A stretch of 64,000 bases of DNA. Source: Riptortus pedestris (lineage: Eukaryota; Arthropoda; Insecta; Hemiptera; Alydidae). Of the stretch, positions 1 to 11,407 are shown piece after piece. The stretch lies in the NCBI GenBank assembly GCA_019009955.1, contig CM032230.1, positions 126,213,501-126,277,500 of the forward strand. The letters are read 5' to 3'. The first letter of the stretch is position 1, and the number at the start of each line of letters is the position of its first letter. The notes below the pieces were generated by a model, which made no database searches, had not been told where the DNA came from, and was given only the letters and a program-made list of their open reading frames with translations. A program made the position numbers and the translations under genes.

Positions 1-300
1 ACTTCTCATACAAAATGAACAGTTCCCTGTACTAGTGTATGCAGAAACTGATCAACTTAGGTGATATCTCTGAGTCTGACATAACAGAACTGAAAATGCT
101 TCAGATGACAATAAAAATGATTCTACATATGAAGCCAATACTTGTTCATCAGAACAATAATTTCCCAATCATAAAGACCTTAATGGCCTGATTCGGGATT
201 TAAATCCGTCTCAAGCTGAAGTATTAACTTACAGACTCAAAGGGTGGAATATACTCCAAAAAGAAGTAAAAGGATGTAGTTATCCGTGGTCGCCATAGTG
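1..300 (+). pseudogene. Degenerate mobile-element-associated protein fragment
   Basis: From 167 to 296 the plus strand is open for about 43 codons and reads HKDLNGLIRDLNPSQAEVL, then RLKGWNILQKEVKG, stopping at 297. I recognise this (L-I-R-D-L-x-L-x-x-x-x-A-E-L-x-x-S-R-L-K-E-W-N-L-L) from a recurring arthropod hypothetical protein that occurs in many dispersed copies. Flanking frames are broken by stops, so this is a dead copy. The relation is from memory only. Confidence 0.4.
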
Positions 301-1390
301 ATTTCAAGGGCTGACTAATGTTGGACCAAGAAGAGAGACCTTCCAGATGCAAAATATGCTTGAAAATCACTATCTACCACTTTCAAGGCACTGTCAGAAT
401 GAGTAATAATAATTTTGAGTTAGATCGATTTCTTTCGTACATTATAAAAATTCAAATGAGTATCACACACAACTCGTGCCTGATGGTGCAAAACTAAAGT
501 TATATTTGAATTCAGCATAAACATTTCTTCTAGAAAATGTTATTTTAGTCCTTGTAAAAGAAAAAAAAAGTTCATTTTTGTTGACCAGTGTAATTTGGCC
601 TTAAGAAAGCCCATATCTCATAGTTATGATGTGTTAAACCCAAACCCTCATCAAGTCGAGTCATAGGTTCTTGAACAAGCATTTGCTTCACATAGAGAAA
701 CCAGTTATACCAGAAGCTTTGCTCAATTTCGGCTAATGATAAACCCGTCTTAGCAGCTCTGAAAATATGAGACGAACCAAGTCTTGGGAGCAGTTTAAGA
801 AACCCATCAAGCCGAGGCGAAATGGGCAAGCTCATAAATTTTATATGTTTTACTATTAAAGAAATGTTTTTACTTAGTACTTGCTAAATAGTTTACTGAC
901 ACCCAAATGCCAGCTCAATATATTTAGTATAAAGATTATTGGTAGTTTGCAACTCTTGCTCCTACAATATTTGTAACAATAAAATTATGAGACATGGATA
1001 TTGACATTAAGCTAAGAAACGGTTACGAGACCAACAATTTACAAATGAAATACACAAGTTAGTTATGAAAGTTTTCTAGCAACTTTAGAACCGACCATTA
1101 TATAGTGTGATGGTCCCACAGAACAAAACTAAAATTGTTCCAATACTGAAAGTTGCGGAATAAAAGACAATTAATATTTTCCGAACTGACAAGGTCACAC
1201 GCATACGTAATATTCAAAATAATCTAGTGCGGAAATTGAATAGGAAATCATCAGTCTTCGATCACATGTTAATGATATCCGGAAAACGCCTCATAAAATA
1301 TAATCCACAGATTGTAGAATACCTTGACCACCACTACTTCCTTGTGTTTGAGTTTGTGGTCTTCCACGATTAAATTCGACGAAACGTTGT
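301..1390. other. No recognised gene
   Basis: Unique-looking AT-rich sequence. A minus-strand open frame of 87 codons (572-835) resembles no family I know and shows no coding bias I can defend. It may be further decay of the element at the left edge. Confidence 0.4.
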
Positions 1391-1395
1391 CCTTG

Positions 1396-1443
<48 letters not shown>
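1396..1443. repeat. (TG)n microsatellite
   Basis: About 22 uninterrupted TG units followed by a short G run. No adjoining element ends were recognised, unlike the (TA)n tracts elsewhere, which are cores of H elements. Confidence 0.95.
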
Positions 1444-1444
<1 letters not shown>

Positions 1445-1634
1445 GGGGGGGGGTGTACAATGTTTACGTGGATCAGGTAACGCTCTAGAAGCCTTCATAA
1501 TCTTGTGTTAAAAGTTCGTGATTGGTAATATTAATCGGAACTGGTGAAGGGTTGGCGCCTTTCAGAAAGATTAAATATATCCATTATTATGAATCATTTC
1601 GAGAGCGTTATATAAACAGTCTTGTTGAATTTTA

Positions 1635-1747
1635 GCAGATTTCCTTTAAGGGAAATCAGCTATTAGTACTCATGAAAAGGTTTTAGAAACATTTCCTCAA
1701 ATGCCCTTCTTTCCTACCCAAGAGATAACGAAAATGAGGACCGTTCA

Positions 1748-1806
<59 letters not shown>

Positions 1807-2073
1807 CTCCGTTACCTCTCCAGCGGTCCCAATTTTTGTTAGATGGTTACCAAACTGGATATACGTTTTATGTAAAACTAAAGAACAAGTTCGTTAATGG
1901 CTGAAAGCTGGCCAGTTGGAGAGGGTGGGTTGAGGGGAATTACAAAAATTCTTAATATATACGTTATTATGCGTCTGATCAAAAAATTGTATACACCCAA
2001 TCTTATTGCAAATGTATTATTACATTCATCTCTTTATGAACATTTTTTCATTATCTTCATTATTAACGGAGAT
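1635..2073 (-). mobile_element. H element, 3' half (interrupted copy)
   Basis: Reads, on the minus strand, the 3' end of H: a palindrome-bearing terminus at 1637-1664, the TCATTTTCGT block, a (TA)n core at 1750-1803, and the internal block ending where an 816-bp insert begins. The remaining 5' part resumes at 2890. Confidence 0.85.
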
Positions 2074-2889
2074 TGTTAGGGCGTGCGGTTAGCTTTTGCG
2101 GTAATAATAGAGCTATTTCGGCACCAAAATGTCGGGGCGGGGAAGCCATTAGTCCCGGCTTTCGGCACCAAAATGTAAATGGCGGGAAGCTATTTAAAGG
2201 CAAGAATAAGAGAGCTTTAGACTGAAATATTTACTATTTTTATGGAAAGACGAGGGGAAATAACACAAGTCACTATTTGAGTTTTCCAAAGAATCAAGTA
2301 TATTGAATTGATTAAGCAACATATAATATACTTTATAGATATAGAGATTGAACAAGAAACAGAAAGAATTTAACCTTATAAAATAATTTAGCGGCAATGT
2401 ATATACATAGAATGATCGATCGGTCCTATACTGTGAGTACTCATTTAATGATTAGCGCAGATAATGCTAGCATTATTAGAAGTAGGTACCTGCGGGAAAC
2501 ATATACTTTCCTTGAAGTAGAGTCTTCTTCCGTTGTTATTTTCTGTGTTCCCTAGAAGATCTGTCTTCTAGCTGGTTGTGATCCGTATAGGATGGTAGCT
2601 TTGTGGGAGATGAAAGTCTGACTGTAACTCTATAACGGGTGAATTCCAACTGAGCGTTTATCTATGAAGCGGTTATTTGTAGCGGAGGGAGAGGGGCAAA
2701 GCCCCACTGGCCGTAGAAACGACCCCAGCGAGCGTCTAAACCCAACTGAACTGTATCCTTGTAACTAGCCGATGCCTTCTTGAGCTGCAAAGTAGTTTCC
2801 GCTGTAGGCCACAGCCTTGGTGATCTGCATATGTGTGGCGAGTTTGTGAACTCAGCGAGCGCGGGAAATTCAAATTAAAATGACGAATG
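2074..2889. mobile_element. Unclassified insert of 816 bp with 9-bp flanking duplication
   Basis: Interrupts an H copy. AACGGAGAT occurs on both sides (2065-2073 and 2890-2898) at what is a single site in other H copies (consensus AACCGAGAT), so it is a target duplication. The insert begins TGTTAGGGCG and contains two diverged direct repeats of about 45 bp built around CGGCACCAAAATGT (near 2117 and 2163). It has no poly(A), no clear terminal inverted repeats and no open frame of note. It might be a solo LTR or a hAT-like non-autonomous element; neither is proven. Confidence 0.6.
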
Positions 2890-3108
2890 AACGGAGATAT
2901 TGGCATTTTTTTTTAGTTTTCGGCATAATGTAAGCCCCCACTCCTACTCATGTCATATTAACAATAAGCTGTTATAGTATAAACACACTATTTGAAGCCT
3001 AAATAACAAATACGGTTCTCACTGAACTTTTACGTTTTGAGACAAATGAAAATGCGTGAGGCAAGCGGGAAATCTGCGTAGTTAACGCAGACCTTGCATG
3101 ACCGTCAA
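2890..3108 (-). mobile_element. H element, 5' part of the interrupted copy
   Basis: Continues the copy at 1635-2073 after the insert. It ends with the 5' terminal hairpin block (reverse of CGTAAACTAAGCAGATTTCC, diverged) at about 3065-3108. It belongs to the second 5' subtype (block resembling TTCAGTGAGAACCGTATTTG). Confidence 0.8.
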
Positions 3109-3124
3109 AAACGAATCGTGTTAT

Positions 3125-3175
3125 TGGTATTTTTCGAGGCTCAGGTTAGCCATGTGAGTTAAAGGGTTGGCTTAG
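3125..3175 (+). repeat. SINE 5' fragment
   Basis: GGCTCAGGTTAGCCATGTGA followed by GTTAAAGGGTTGG matches the tRNA-like head of the SINE family seen complete at 26176-26402. Only the first 45 bp or so are present. Confidence 0.7.
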
Positions 3176-3184
3176 TTTTTTGAA

Positions 3185-3405
3185 GTAACTTCTCAAGTAA
3201 CTGTAGTTGCTACAGAACTACAACTTCTGTTACAATTACTAACTGTAGTTATTTTTGGAAGTACTGATATAACATTATGAACTAATGACTGTAGTTGTGA
3301 AATTGCAATTACAATTACCTTAGTTGAAAAATGTAGTTCCCTATTATCAATAACTAATTTCATTGGCAGTTACAGTTGTTAGTTATAACTTTTAACTTCT
3401 AATTT
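3185..3405. repeat. Cryptically simple TGTAGTTAC-rich tract
   Basis: Over about 220 bp, variants of AACTGTAGTT, TAACTACAG and AATTACAATTAC recur on both strands in irregular spacing. This looks like an old low-complexity repeat with inverted units. Confidence 0.6.
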
Positions 3406-3639
3406 CGTCCAGCTCTACCTTGCACCAGAAGGAAATCTTTCTAGTTTTCTGCTCAACTGCCTAACGGATGTAATTATAAATTGCTTCCATAATTAATTTT
3501 TTTTATTGTGAGGAGTTTGGCTATCCGCTCCAGTGGTTTTAACTTTTGTAGCTATGCGAATTTTCGATGGAAATGCGTCCATCTTTGTCAGGCAATAAAT
3601 TTAATTTGAATAATTTGAATAGTCTATTCAATGATATGT

Positions 3640-3756
3640 TACCAGATTTTCCTTAAGGCAAATCAGCTATTCAGGTCGTACTCATAACGCGATTTTTCTT
3701 CAAATGTCCATCGATCCTACCTAGGAGATGACGAAAATGAGGTCCGTTCAAAACTG

Positions 3757-3816
<60 letters not shown>

Positions 3817-4456
3817 CGCTCTAGCGGTCGCAATTATTGTTTAATCGTTACCAAACTCGATATTTAGTCGTTTTATGTAAAAGAAAGATCAAGTTCGTTA
3901 ACGGCTGAAATTTGACCAGGGAGAGGGCGGGTTTAGAGGTGAGGATTTTCGAAAATTCGAAATGTCCCACATACTATACGTTGGATCGAAAAATTTTATA
4001 GGATCAATCTTATTGCAAATTAAATATACTATAATTATTGCTATATACATTTATTCTCTATCTTGAATTCTAACCGAGATATTTGCATTTTTCAGTTTTC
4101 AGCGTTCAGCAAACCCCCACTTCTACTCATGTTACATAGACAATATAATAAACCACATTATTCGAAGCTTAAATACCAAATATGTTATTCAAGAGACCTA
4201 TATATAATAATTAGTTCTCAATAAAATTAATATGTTATATTCTGTAGTAATTGTTTTTCTTTCCGGTGTAAGGCTGGCCGATCTGTTTGTTTACGCTTCC
4301 AGTCGGCAGGTTATTGAAATTGACTAAAACATTTCTTTGTTCCGTTCGTATTTATTCACAGTGGTGTTGTGTTAGCAGTATGCAGATTTATCGATTACTA
4401 AACTTCACAAATTAAATCTGCTTAGTTTACGCTGACCCTGCGTGACGGGCTCTTTT
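3640..4456 (-). mobile_element. H element, near complete
   Basis: Both termini are present on the minus strand: the 3' terminus (decayed palindrome) at 3644-3670 and the 5' hairpin block at 4420-4455. The core is mixed (TA)n then (TG)n at 3758-3812. The 5' half is the longer subtype 2. About 815 bp. Confidence 0.9.
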
Positions 4457-4929
4457 GGATTTCATTTTAATATGGCTTTCCACGTTTCAGAGAGTATGAC
4501 ATCGTCCACACCGTTTATTGTAGTTGTTCTCTTGTTAATTTCAAGAGATTCTAGAACTAATCTTTTAACGAGATGGTCTTCTGTATGTAAAACTTTTGTC
4601 TCATTGAATTTATTATTTTATTTATTATATTTTTTTTTGTCCGACTATAATATTTATATTTCCGGATAGACAGTAAACGTTAAAGTCATTGATATTTACA
4701 ATGGCGTAACCAGTCACCTGTGCCCTATGCACCCGACACTTTCACGCGTCTCTCCTTGCATAGAGTTATTGGTACCTGGGGATTATGAGCCTGGACATAT
4801 GTTCACAGTTCCCACCATTCGCTTCTCTGCGCATATGTATGCACAGCCCTTATTTAAATACACGGTTTCTAGTGGATCCGTGGAGTGGACATAGAGACGA
4901 AAGTTTTTACACATCTCTTATTCAGGTAT

Positions 4930-5098
4930 GTCTCCTGGCAAAAATTCGGAATATCTCCGTTATATACATCGGATCGAAAACGTCTATAGGAGCAATCTTA
5001 TAACAAATTATCATTCTATAAACGTTGATTCTTTCATTTGTTCTCTATGTTGAATATTAACAGAAATATTTGCATTTTTTAGTTTCAACAAATTACGA
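4930..5098 (-). mobile_element. H element internal fragment
   Basis: Matches the block around ATATCTCCGTTAT and ATCGGATCGAAAA through to GATATTTGCATTTTTT seen in other copies. Both ends are lost. Confidence 0.7.
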
Positions 5099-5445
5099 TT
5101 TTTTTGTTAGATGGGGATTTTTCTATACTTATTAGAGGTACAAAAGACATGTACATGGTCCCTTTTTCTTATCATAAAATGATCTGAGAATTATGTTCAA
5201 TGATATTTTTTGGTCCGATAATCCAGACGAAGACATTGTTTCCAAATAGAATAACTTCAATTAAGTGCATAACAACTAAATTCTTAATTTGTAACTCATC
5301 TCTTGCGCGACTGTCTTTTTCAATAACGGTTTTAGATACGTTTTGACAATTTAAAAGTTTATACATTCAGACATTCGATGTAACATAGTCTGCATTCGTT
5401 TGTAATTTGCTGAAAATAACTTTTTCAATAGCTTACAGAAACAAG
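5099..5445. other. No recognised feature
   Basis: AT-rich unique sequence between H fragments. Nothing recognised on either strand. Confidence 0.4.
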
Positions 5446-5614
5446 AAAATGGCTGCGGCGCTGCGTAAACTACGCAGATTTCTCACGTTGTTGTATATTA
5501 TACATAAAATCTTAATTGCTGACGTCATCACACAACAAATTTTCATGTAAGGCGCATAATGAAGACATGTTGAAACAATATTTGGAATATAAGATTAGAA
5601 CAAAGTGGTTCGTA

Positions 5615-5665
<51 letters not shown>

Positions 5666-6710
5666 CCGACCCGGCAGACGTTGTCCTGCATGATATTTCA
5701 AGCGATTAGGATATTAAATTTAATAATATTATGTTTAAAACAAAAGCTACTTTTAATAACAGCCTGAAATTAAAAATAGCGATATTTTGTTTCCTATTGT
5801 TTTTTCAGCAAATATGTAATAACAAAAGTTGTTTATTTTGTAATTTAGAGTAACTTTTGTTATATGCTCTTTTGACGTATACAGAAGTATAAATGAGTTA
5901 TACGCTAAAAACTATAGCGGGAGTCCATAATTTTATTTGGCACAAAAGACTCAACCGAACTAAACCAAACTCTCTATGTGAATTAATACTAATGATTTTT
6001 TATATAAGATAACCATACTAACATTTCTAGGGACGGGCAGTGGGGGTTATAAAGGACTGAATATTAAAAATATAATTTTTCCCTTCAGCAAATTTCTCTA
6101 TATAACAAAATAGTTGTTTATTTTGTTATTTAGAGTCTTTTGTTTTTCACTTTAGCTTATATCAGAAAGCGGGATACGAAATAAGTGTATAAAAGCTTTT
6201 GTTATGTTCACATTTGCCGATAAACTATTACACTAACGCCTTCCTTATAATCAGCCATACTAACATTTCTAGGGACGGGCAGGAGTGGGGGTTATAAGGG
6301 AGGCCAGAAATTAATAATAATGATTTCCTATTGGGGTTTCGGCAAATATGCACATAACAGAAGTTGTTTATTTTGTTATTTAGAGACATTTGCTCAGCAC
6401 TTCTTTTCAATATGAACTACCAGGTACCTCAACTGAAAAAATTAATTCAAATGTATGTCAATATTTTCTCCTTAATAATTCAAATCTATGAATAATGCAC
6501 AGGAGACGGGAAATATGACAATATACAGGACAGTGAAGTCTTACATAAAAAAATAATTTTATTATTAACAAATGCCCAACAACGGGTATTAACCCTAATC
6601 ACTGGAACGGGTAAATGCCAAAATATTGTGCAAAGTAAAGCCTCGCCAAAAAAATACCATCACCATTCAGCCTCAAATGAATTCCCGAGCGAAGCCGGGT
6701 ATCTGAGCTA

Positions 6711-6748
<38 letters not shown>

Positions 6749-6872
6749 GAACGGACCTCATTTTCGTCATCTCCTGGGTAGGATCGATGGACATTTGAAG
6801 AAATTTTTCGAAACTCGCGTCATGAGTACGACCTCAATAGCTGATTTCCCTTAAGGGAAATCTGCTAAAATG
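5446..6872 (+). mobile_element. H element carrying a B-type element in its (TA)n core
   Basis: The 5' terminus is at 5450-5500 (GCTGCGTAAACTACGCAGATT), with a variant 5' half up to 5617. (TA)n at 5618-5660 is followed by a B-type element (5662-6713), then (TA)n at 6714-6742 and the H 3' end at 6743-6872 with a perfect terminal palindrome and CTAAAA. Confidence 0.85.
5662..6713 (-). mobile_element. B-type element with three internal modules
   Basis: The right end reads GAGCGAAGCCGGGTATCTGA then GCTAGTA, next to (TA)n. The left end is of the C type (ATTAGCCGACCCGGCAGACG). Inside, the GTTGTTTATTTTGTTATTTA hairpin module recurs near 5824, 6108 and 6358. No coding capacity. It has (TA)n on both sides and splits an H copy, so it is younger than that H copy. 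Confidence 0.8.
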
Positions 6873-6875
6873 AAA

Positions 6876-7346
6876 TATGGCGAATTTTTTATTCAGGTAA
6901 CCCTTATAACCACTACTCCCGTTCGAACATAAAAATTTAATATAGCTTATAATCACGAAAGAATAAAGACTAATTCACATACAGAGTTTTGTTAAGTTCC
7001 CAATAAAATTGTTAGCTCCCACTTTAATTTTTTAGTGTATATCTCGTTTATGCTTTGTTTTACGACAAAGGTGAATATAACAAAATTTACTCTAAAAAAA
7101 AAAATAAACATCTTTTATTCTGTACATATTTGCCGAAAAACCTATAGGAAACGAAATATCGCTATTTTTAATTTTAGGCCTCCCCTACGACCCCCACTCC
7201 TGCTCCATCTGCCAGGCTGATTTGTGTTGCTAAACCATTCAGGGCGTCACCTAAACGCGTACAACGAAATTCATTCAAATCGGTCCAGCCGTTTAGGAGG
7301 AGTTCAGTGACATACACACGTGCAGTAGATTTATATATAAAGATAT
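6876..7346 (+). mobile_element. B/C-type element
   Basis: Contains the module sequence GCCGAAAAACCTATAGGAAA and then the ending AAATCGGTCCAGCCGTTTAG with GGAGGAGTTCAGTGACATAC, directly before a (TA)n-like tract and an H 3' end. It is the opposite orientation of the C element at 18178-18772. Confidence 0.7.
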
Positions 7347-7349
7347 ATA

Positions 7350-7478
7350 ATTTTGAACAGACCTTATTTTCGTCATCTCCCGCGCAGGATCGATGGATAA
7401 TTGAGGAAATTTTTCGATTATCACGTCATGAATACAACATTAATAGCTGATTTCCCTCGAGGGAAATCTGCTAAAAAA
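7350..7478 (+). mobile_element. H element, 3' end
   Basis: Begins in the (TA)n core and ends with GATTTCCCTCGAGGGAAATC, a perfect palindrome whose centre has changed from TTAA to TCGA, then TGCTAAAA. Confidence 0.85.
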
Positions 7479-7961
7479 TATGTTATGATCGGCGTGGAAG
7501 TTTGGTGGCCAAAATCTAAAGATAGTAGCCGAAAGTGGTAGGAACTACTCTCCATCTGTTTATCATTAGGCCATAAATTGCATCACAGCTGGTGTTTTGC
7601 TCAATCTCATCATTAACATTCCTCGGCTCCGTAGTATTTTCGTGGTCACTAGCCCCACTTGGGCAAGGCCGCTGGATGGTCACCCTTCACTCCATCCGTG
7701 GAGTCGAAAACATTGCTTGGTTTTTTCCATCCAACCTCAAGTTGTACGATGACGAATAATGGTAATTTACTACTATTAATAACTCATAGTAAAAAAATGT
7801 GTCTTAATATATACAAATTTCATTCTTATTTTCTCTCTATTATAAAGAAGTACCCAGTCCCATATGCGTTTCATAGTATTCAATATATTTGTACCAAACA
7901 ATATTGTTTGTGAAACAAAAAATGAACTTACAAAAATACTATAATGCACAATCATAAAACA
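7479..7961. other. No recognised gene
   Basis: No family recognised. Short open frames on both strands lack any familiar motif. Confidence 0.4.
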
Positions 7962-8072
7962 GGATCCCACCCTGGCTAGGAAAAGGGTGGTAACCTGTAG
8001 ATAACCCGTCCCGATTAGCCTAAGTTACAAAAAGTGGCCGTTGATAAATAAATAATAATAATAACAATAACT
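7962..8072 (+). repeat. SINE, 3' half
   Basis: CCCACCCTGGCTAGGAAAAG then GGTGGTAACCTGTAGATAAC and the (AAT)n-like tail. The tRNA-like head is missing. CCACCCT/AGGGTGG forms the family's conserved hairpin. Confidence 0.9.
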
Positions 8073-8192
8073 GCTTCAAGTCCTCAACCACAAACATAAA
8101 TATTTTGAGAAAAGCGTACAATTTTGAGGAGTAACTCTTTAACGCTCAACCCGAATGTATCAGATCTATTAAGAAAAACTCTTTCTTTAAAA

Positions 8193-8674
8193 AGTCCGTC
8201 ACGCAGGGGCTGCGTAAACTAAGCAGATTTCCCACGTGAAGTTTTACAACAGAGAAATCTGCCTAATAACAGCTGTAGTAGTAAGTAACCTCTAAACCTA
8301 TTCACGAGAACGAATAGTTACAGAAACGGCCGCCAGAGCTCTCGGCGGAAAGGCCGAACATAGCCGACCACACGCAGAATACAAATGCAAATATCTCGGT
8401 TAATATTCGAGATACAGAATAAATGTATAGAACAATATTTATAGTAAATTGAATTTGCAATAAGATTCATTCTTTACAATTTTTCGATCCGACGCATAAT
8501 AACGGAGATATTTTGACTTTTCGAAAATCCTCCCCTCTAAACCCCCCCTCCCACTTGTCCGATTTCAGCCATTAACGAACTTGATCTTCCTTTTTACATA
8601 AAACGATTAAATTCCGAGTTTGGTGATGAGTACAACATCAATAGCTGATTTCCCTCAAGAGAAATCTGCTAAAA
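8193..8674 (+). mobile_element. H element with internal deletion of the (TA)n core
   Basis: An intact 5' terminus (GTCCGTCACGCAGGGGCTGC) is followed by subtype 1 sequence to the GAGTTTGGT block, then jumps straight to GATGAGTACAACATCAATAG and the 3' palindrome (CCTCAAGAG centre). The core and half of the 3' block are deleted. Confidence 0.92.
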
Positions 8675-9344
8675 TAAATTGAAGAACTTCATGTATGACG
8701 AATGTTTTAATGTACAAGAAAAATACTTTCACAAATGTTCAATATAGGTCTAAAATAGTTTGTGATGAGGTACATTGTCTCTATAAGGTGGGACAAGTTT
8801 GTCATACTTTATAAAACTCGTCATCCCTTAATAAATTTCCATGTCAATAAATAAAAAAATGTAAGTTTTTTTTAGATTTTTAAAAAAATTGTACATTTTA
8901 AGAGATGTTAAGATTGGTAACGAAACTAATTTATTGTATATAGTTATTTAAATTGATGAATTTTATACTATGTATCCTTAGAATTTGACCTAATTTGTTA
9001 AGGAATGTATTGTATAAGTATAAATGTAATTCAATCATTTGCAAAACATTTAATTGACATAATATTAGAGAATTGTTTATAGATAAACAAAAAAAAAGTT
9101 ATTTGACGAATCCTATTACGTTATGATAAAATTTAATGGAAATATGCAAATTTCATTTCCAAACGCATTTCAGTTTATTTCCTATCGAACACATTTCATA
9201 CCCTACTGAAATTTAGAAATTATTTAATTTCTCTCTCTCGCTGAAGAATACTTTTTCCTTACCATAACTACAAAATCAGCCACGTAGGCAAAGTTCACAT
9301 TCAAAGAACAAACTCCCTCATGATTTAACGATTTGTTGACAAAA
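8675..9344. other. No recognised feature
   Basis: Very AT-rich, apparently unique intergenic or intronic sequence. No open frame or repeat family recognised. Confidence 0.4.
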
Positions 9345-9345
9345 A

Positions 9346-9930
9346 AAGTCCGTCACGCAGGGGCTGCGTAAACTAAGCAGATTTCCCATGTGAAGTTTTA
9401 CAATAGAAAAATCTGCATACTGGTAATACAAGCCCAACATGAATAAATACAAACGGTAATAAGAAAACTTTCAGTTAATTTTAATAAATTCCCAATTAAT
9501 AACTAATAATTTTAATAACTCAAACTTTAGTAGTACAAGAACTAAAGAAGGGGGGGGGCGGCGGATGAACAGACCGTATTTGCATAAATCATACAAAGTA
9601 ATGAAGGTAAGGTAAGGTTAGAAGAAGCTTCCACCTGAGCCGAGTAATGACGAAAATGGCCGATCTAATCCGAACTATACCCGACCACAGTTTTCATAAA
9701 AATGGAAATATCTCGGTTAATATTCCAGACAGAGAATAAATGTATATAATACGTATGTGTATAATATGTATGTATATTTATAGTAAATTTAATTTGCAAT
9801 AAGATTGGTTATATACAATTTTTCGATCCGATGCATAATAACGGAGATAATTCGAATTTTTGAAAATCCCCCCTCTCTTTGGTGACGATTAAACAAAAAT
9901 AGCGACCGCTAGAGTGTTAACAGAAAAATA

Positions 9931-9967
<37 letters not shown>

Positions 9968-10088
9968 TTGAACGGACCTCATTTTCGTCATCTTCTGGGT
10001 AGGATCGATGGACATTTGAGGAAATTTTTCGAAAAGCGTCATGAGTACGACCTCAATATCTGATTTCCCTTAAGGGAAATCTGCTAAA
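9346..10088 (+). mobile_element. H element, complete
   Basis: GTCCGTCACGCAGGGGCTGC at 9349 to GGGAAATCTGCTAAAA at about 10075-10088. Subtype 2 5' half with a G run at 9549-9559, (TA)n core 9930-9964 and perfect terminal palindrome. Confidence 0.93.
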
Positions 10089-10205
10089 AAAGAGTTAAGT
10101 ATAATGTCTAATAAGTATGAAAACAAATACAAATTAAAATACATTCTCACTCTCTCTATAAATAATACCATATACCCGTATGTGTAAGTCAAGAGTATAT
10201 TGTTA

Positions 10206-10366
10206 AATTTCGTCACGCAGGGGCAGCGTAAACTAAGCAGATATAACATACAATTTTGAACGGATCTCATTCTCGCCTTCTCGTGACTAGGATCGATGAC
10301 GTTAGAGGACATATTTCAAGAATCACGTATGATTACAACCTCATAGCTTATGGGAAATCTGCCTAA
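10206..10366 (+). mobile_element. Minimal H element of about 160 bp
   Basis: Both termini are present: CGTCACGCAGGGGCAGCGTA at the 5' end and GGGAAATCTGCCTAAAA at the 3' end. Almost all the interior is deleted; only 40 bp of 5' sequence is joined to about 110 bp of 3' sequence. It is the smallest copy with both ends. Confidence 0.9.
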
Positions 10367-10819
10367 AAACAACATTATCTCTCTAAACAAAAGGCGTAAT
10401 TGAATACGCTATGAATTGTTTTGTATGTTAACAATTTAAACGGCAACACACACACATGCGCACGCAGGCGAACTAGACAAATCATGGTACTCAACATTTT
10501 ATAAATAAATAACGAACAAAAAGCTAATAGCATTGCAGAGTGAATTATGATTTTATGCCGTGAACCTTAAAGATATTTGGATGAACGCCTCTTGATGCAC
10601 ACACACTCGCACCATCATATGTGTTTGTGTGCTGGAAAGAGGAATATGTGTTTAGGACTCGGTAAATGTTTCATGAGCCGACTACTATAATTTTGTTCTG
10701 TAGAAATCTTAAAATTTTCGTACAGACATTTTATGTTTTAGCAAAATTAATAGTTTATATCTCTGAAGAAAAACAAGAACGACATTTTCAATTGATACTT
10801 TTGAGAATTGTTTGATGTT
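10367..10819. other. No recognised gene
   Basis: A short (CA)n stretch lies at 10447-10461. Otherwise nothing recognised. Confidence 0.4.
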
Positions 10820-11045
10820 TGTTATTTATTTACGTCGGCTATATGCTATTACGATTTATGTTACTAATTGGGACAGGTTATCCACAGGTTACCAACCTTT
10901 TCTAGCCAGAGTGGGACTTAGGATTTTATTTAGCGAGTTCGTCATTAAATAAAGTCGCATTGCTCAGGCGGGAATCGAATCCTCAACTCTAGGATTACCA
11001 TACGAGATAAAGACCAATGCTTTACTCACTTGGAAATGCTAAGTC
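10820..11045 (-). repeat. SINE, nearly complete
   Basis: Minus-strand copy: the tail complement TTATTTATTTACG leads, then CACAGGTTACCAACCTTTTC, and the tRNA-like B box region GGAATCGAATCCTC near 10974. Inverted partner of the next copy. Confidence 0.88.
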
Positions 11046-11185
11046 CAACTTTTGAGAATTAAATTTGGGTATGGTACTTCCTAGATGAGTCTCTAAGTCA
11101 GGTGTTTAATGAGTAATCAATTACCTTGAAGAGAGCCATTTTTTTCGGAAATTATTGCCTCTTTTTGAATATTTATTGAATATAT

Positions 11186-11407
11186 GGGCTCAGCTTAGCC
11201 ATGTGTGTTAAGGCATTGCTCTTGATGCACATGGTAAGCCTAGACTCAGAAGTTCCAATTCCCATGTGGGCAATAAGAATTTATTTAATTACGAACTCAT
11301 TAAATAAAATCCTTATTCATACTCTGGCTTGAAAAGTGTCGTAACTTGTTGATATCTCGTCCCGATTAGCTTTAGCCACATATCCGCGGGCGTAAATGAA
11401 TAAGAAT
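11186..11407 (+). repeat. SINE, nearly complete
   Basis: GGGCTCAGCTTAGCCATGTG head to a decayed tail, ending about 50 bp before the FAR exon acceptor at 11458. With the minus-strand copy at 10820-11045 it could form a long intronic stem. Confidence 0.88.

Noticed and set aside
1396..1460. His/Thr-repeat protein at the (TG)n tract
   Set aside because: Translation of a microsatellite; no support as a gene.
5618..5660. CRISPR-like or tandem array made of the many regular repeats
   Set aside because: The recurring units are dispersed transposable elements in both orientations with variable spacing; the genome is eukaryotic.
10075..10090. Classic Helitron 3' end (hairpin 10-12 bp before CTRR, insertion between A and T)
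   Set aside because: The palindrome ends only 2 bp before CTAA and the next base is A, not T; the 5' flank is G/A. The Helentron/HINE variant fits better.
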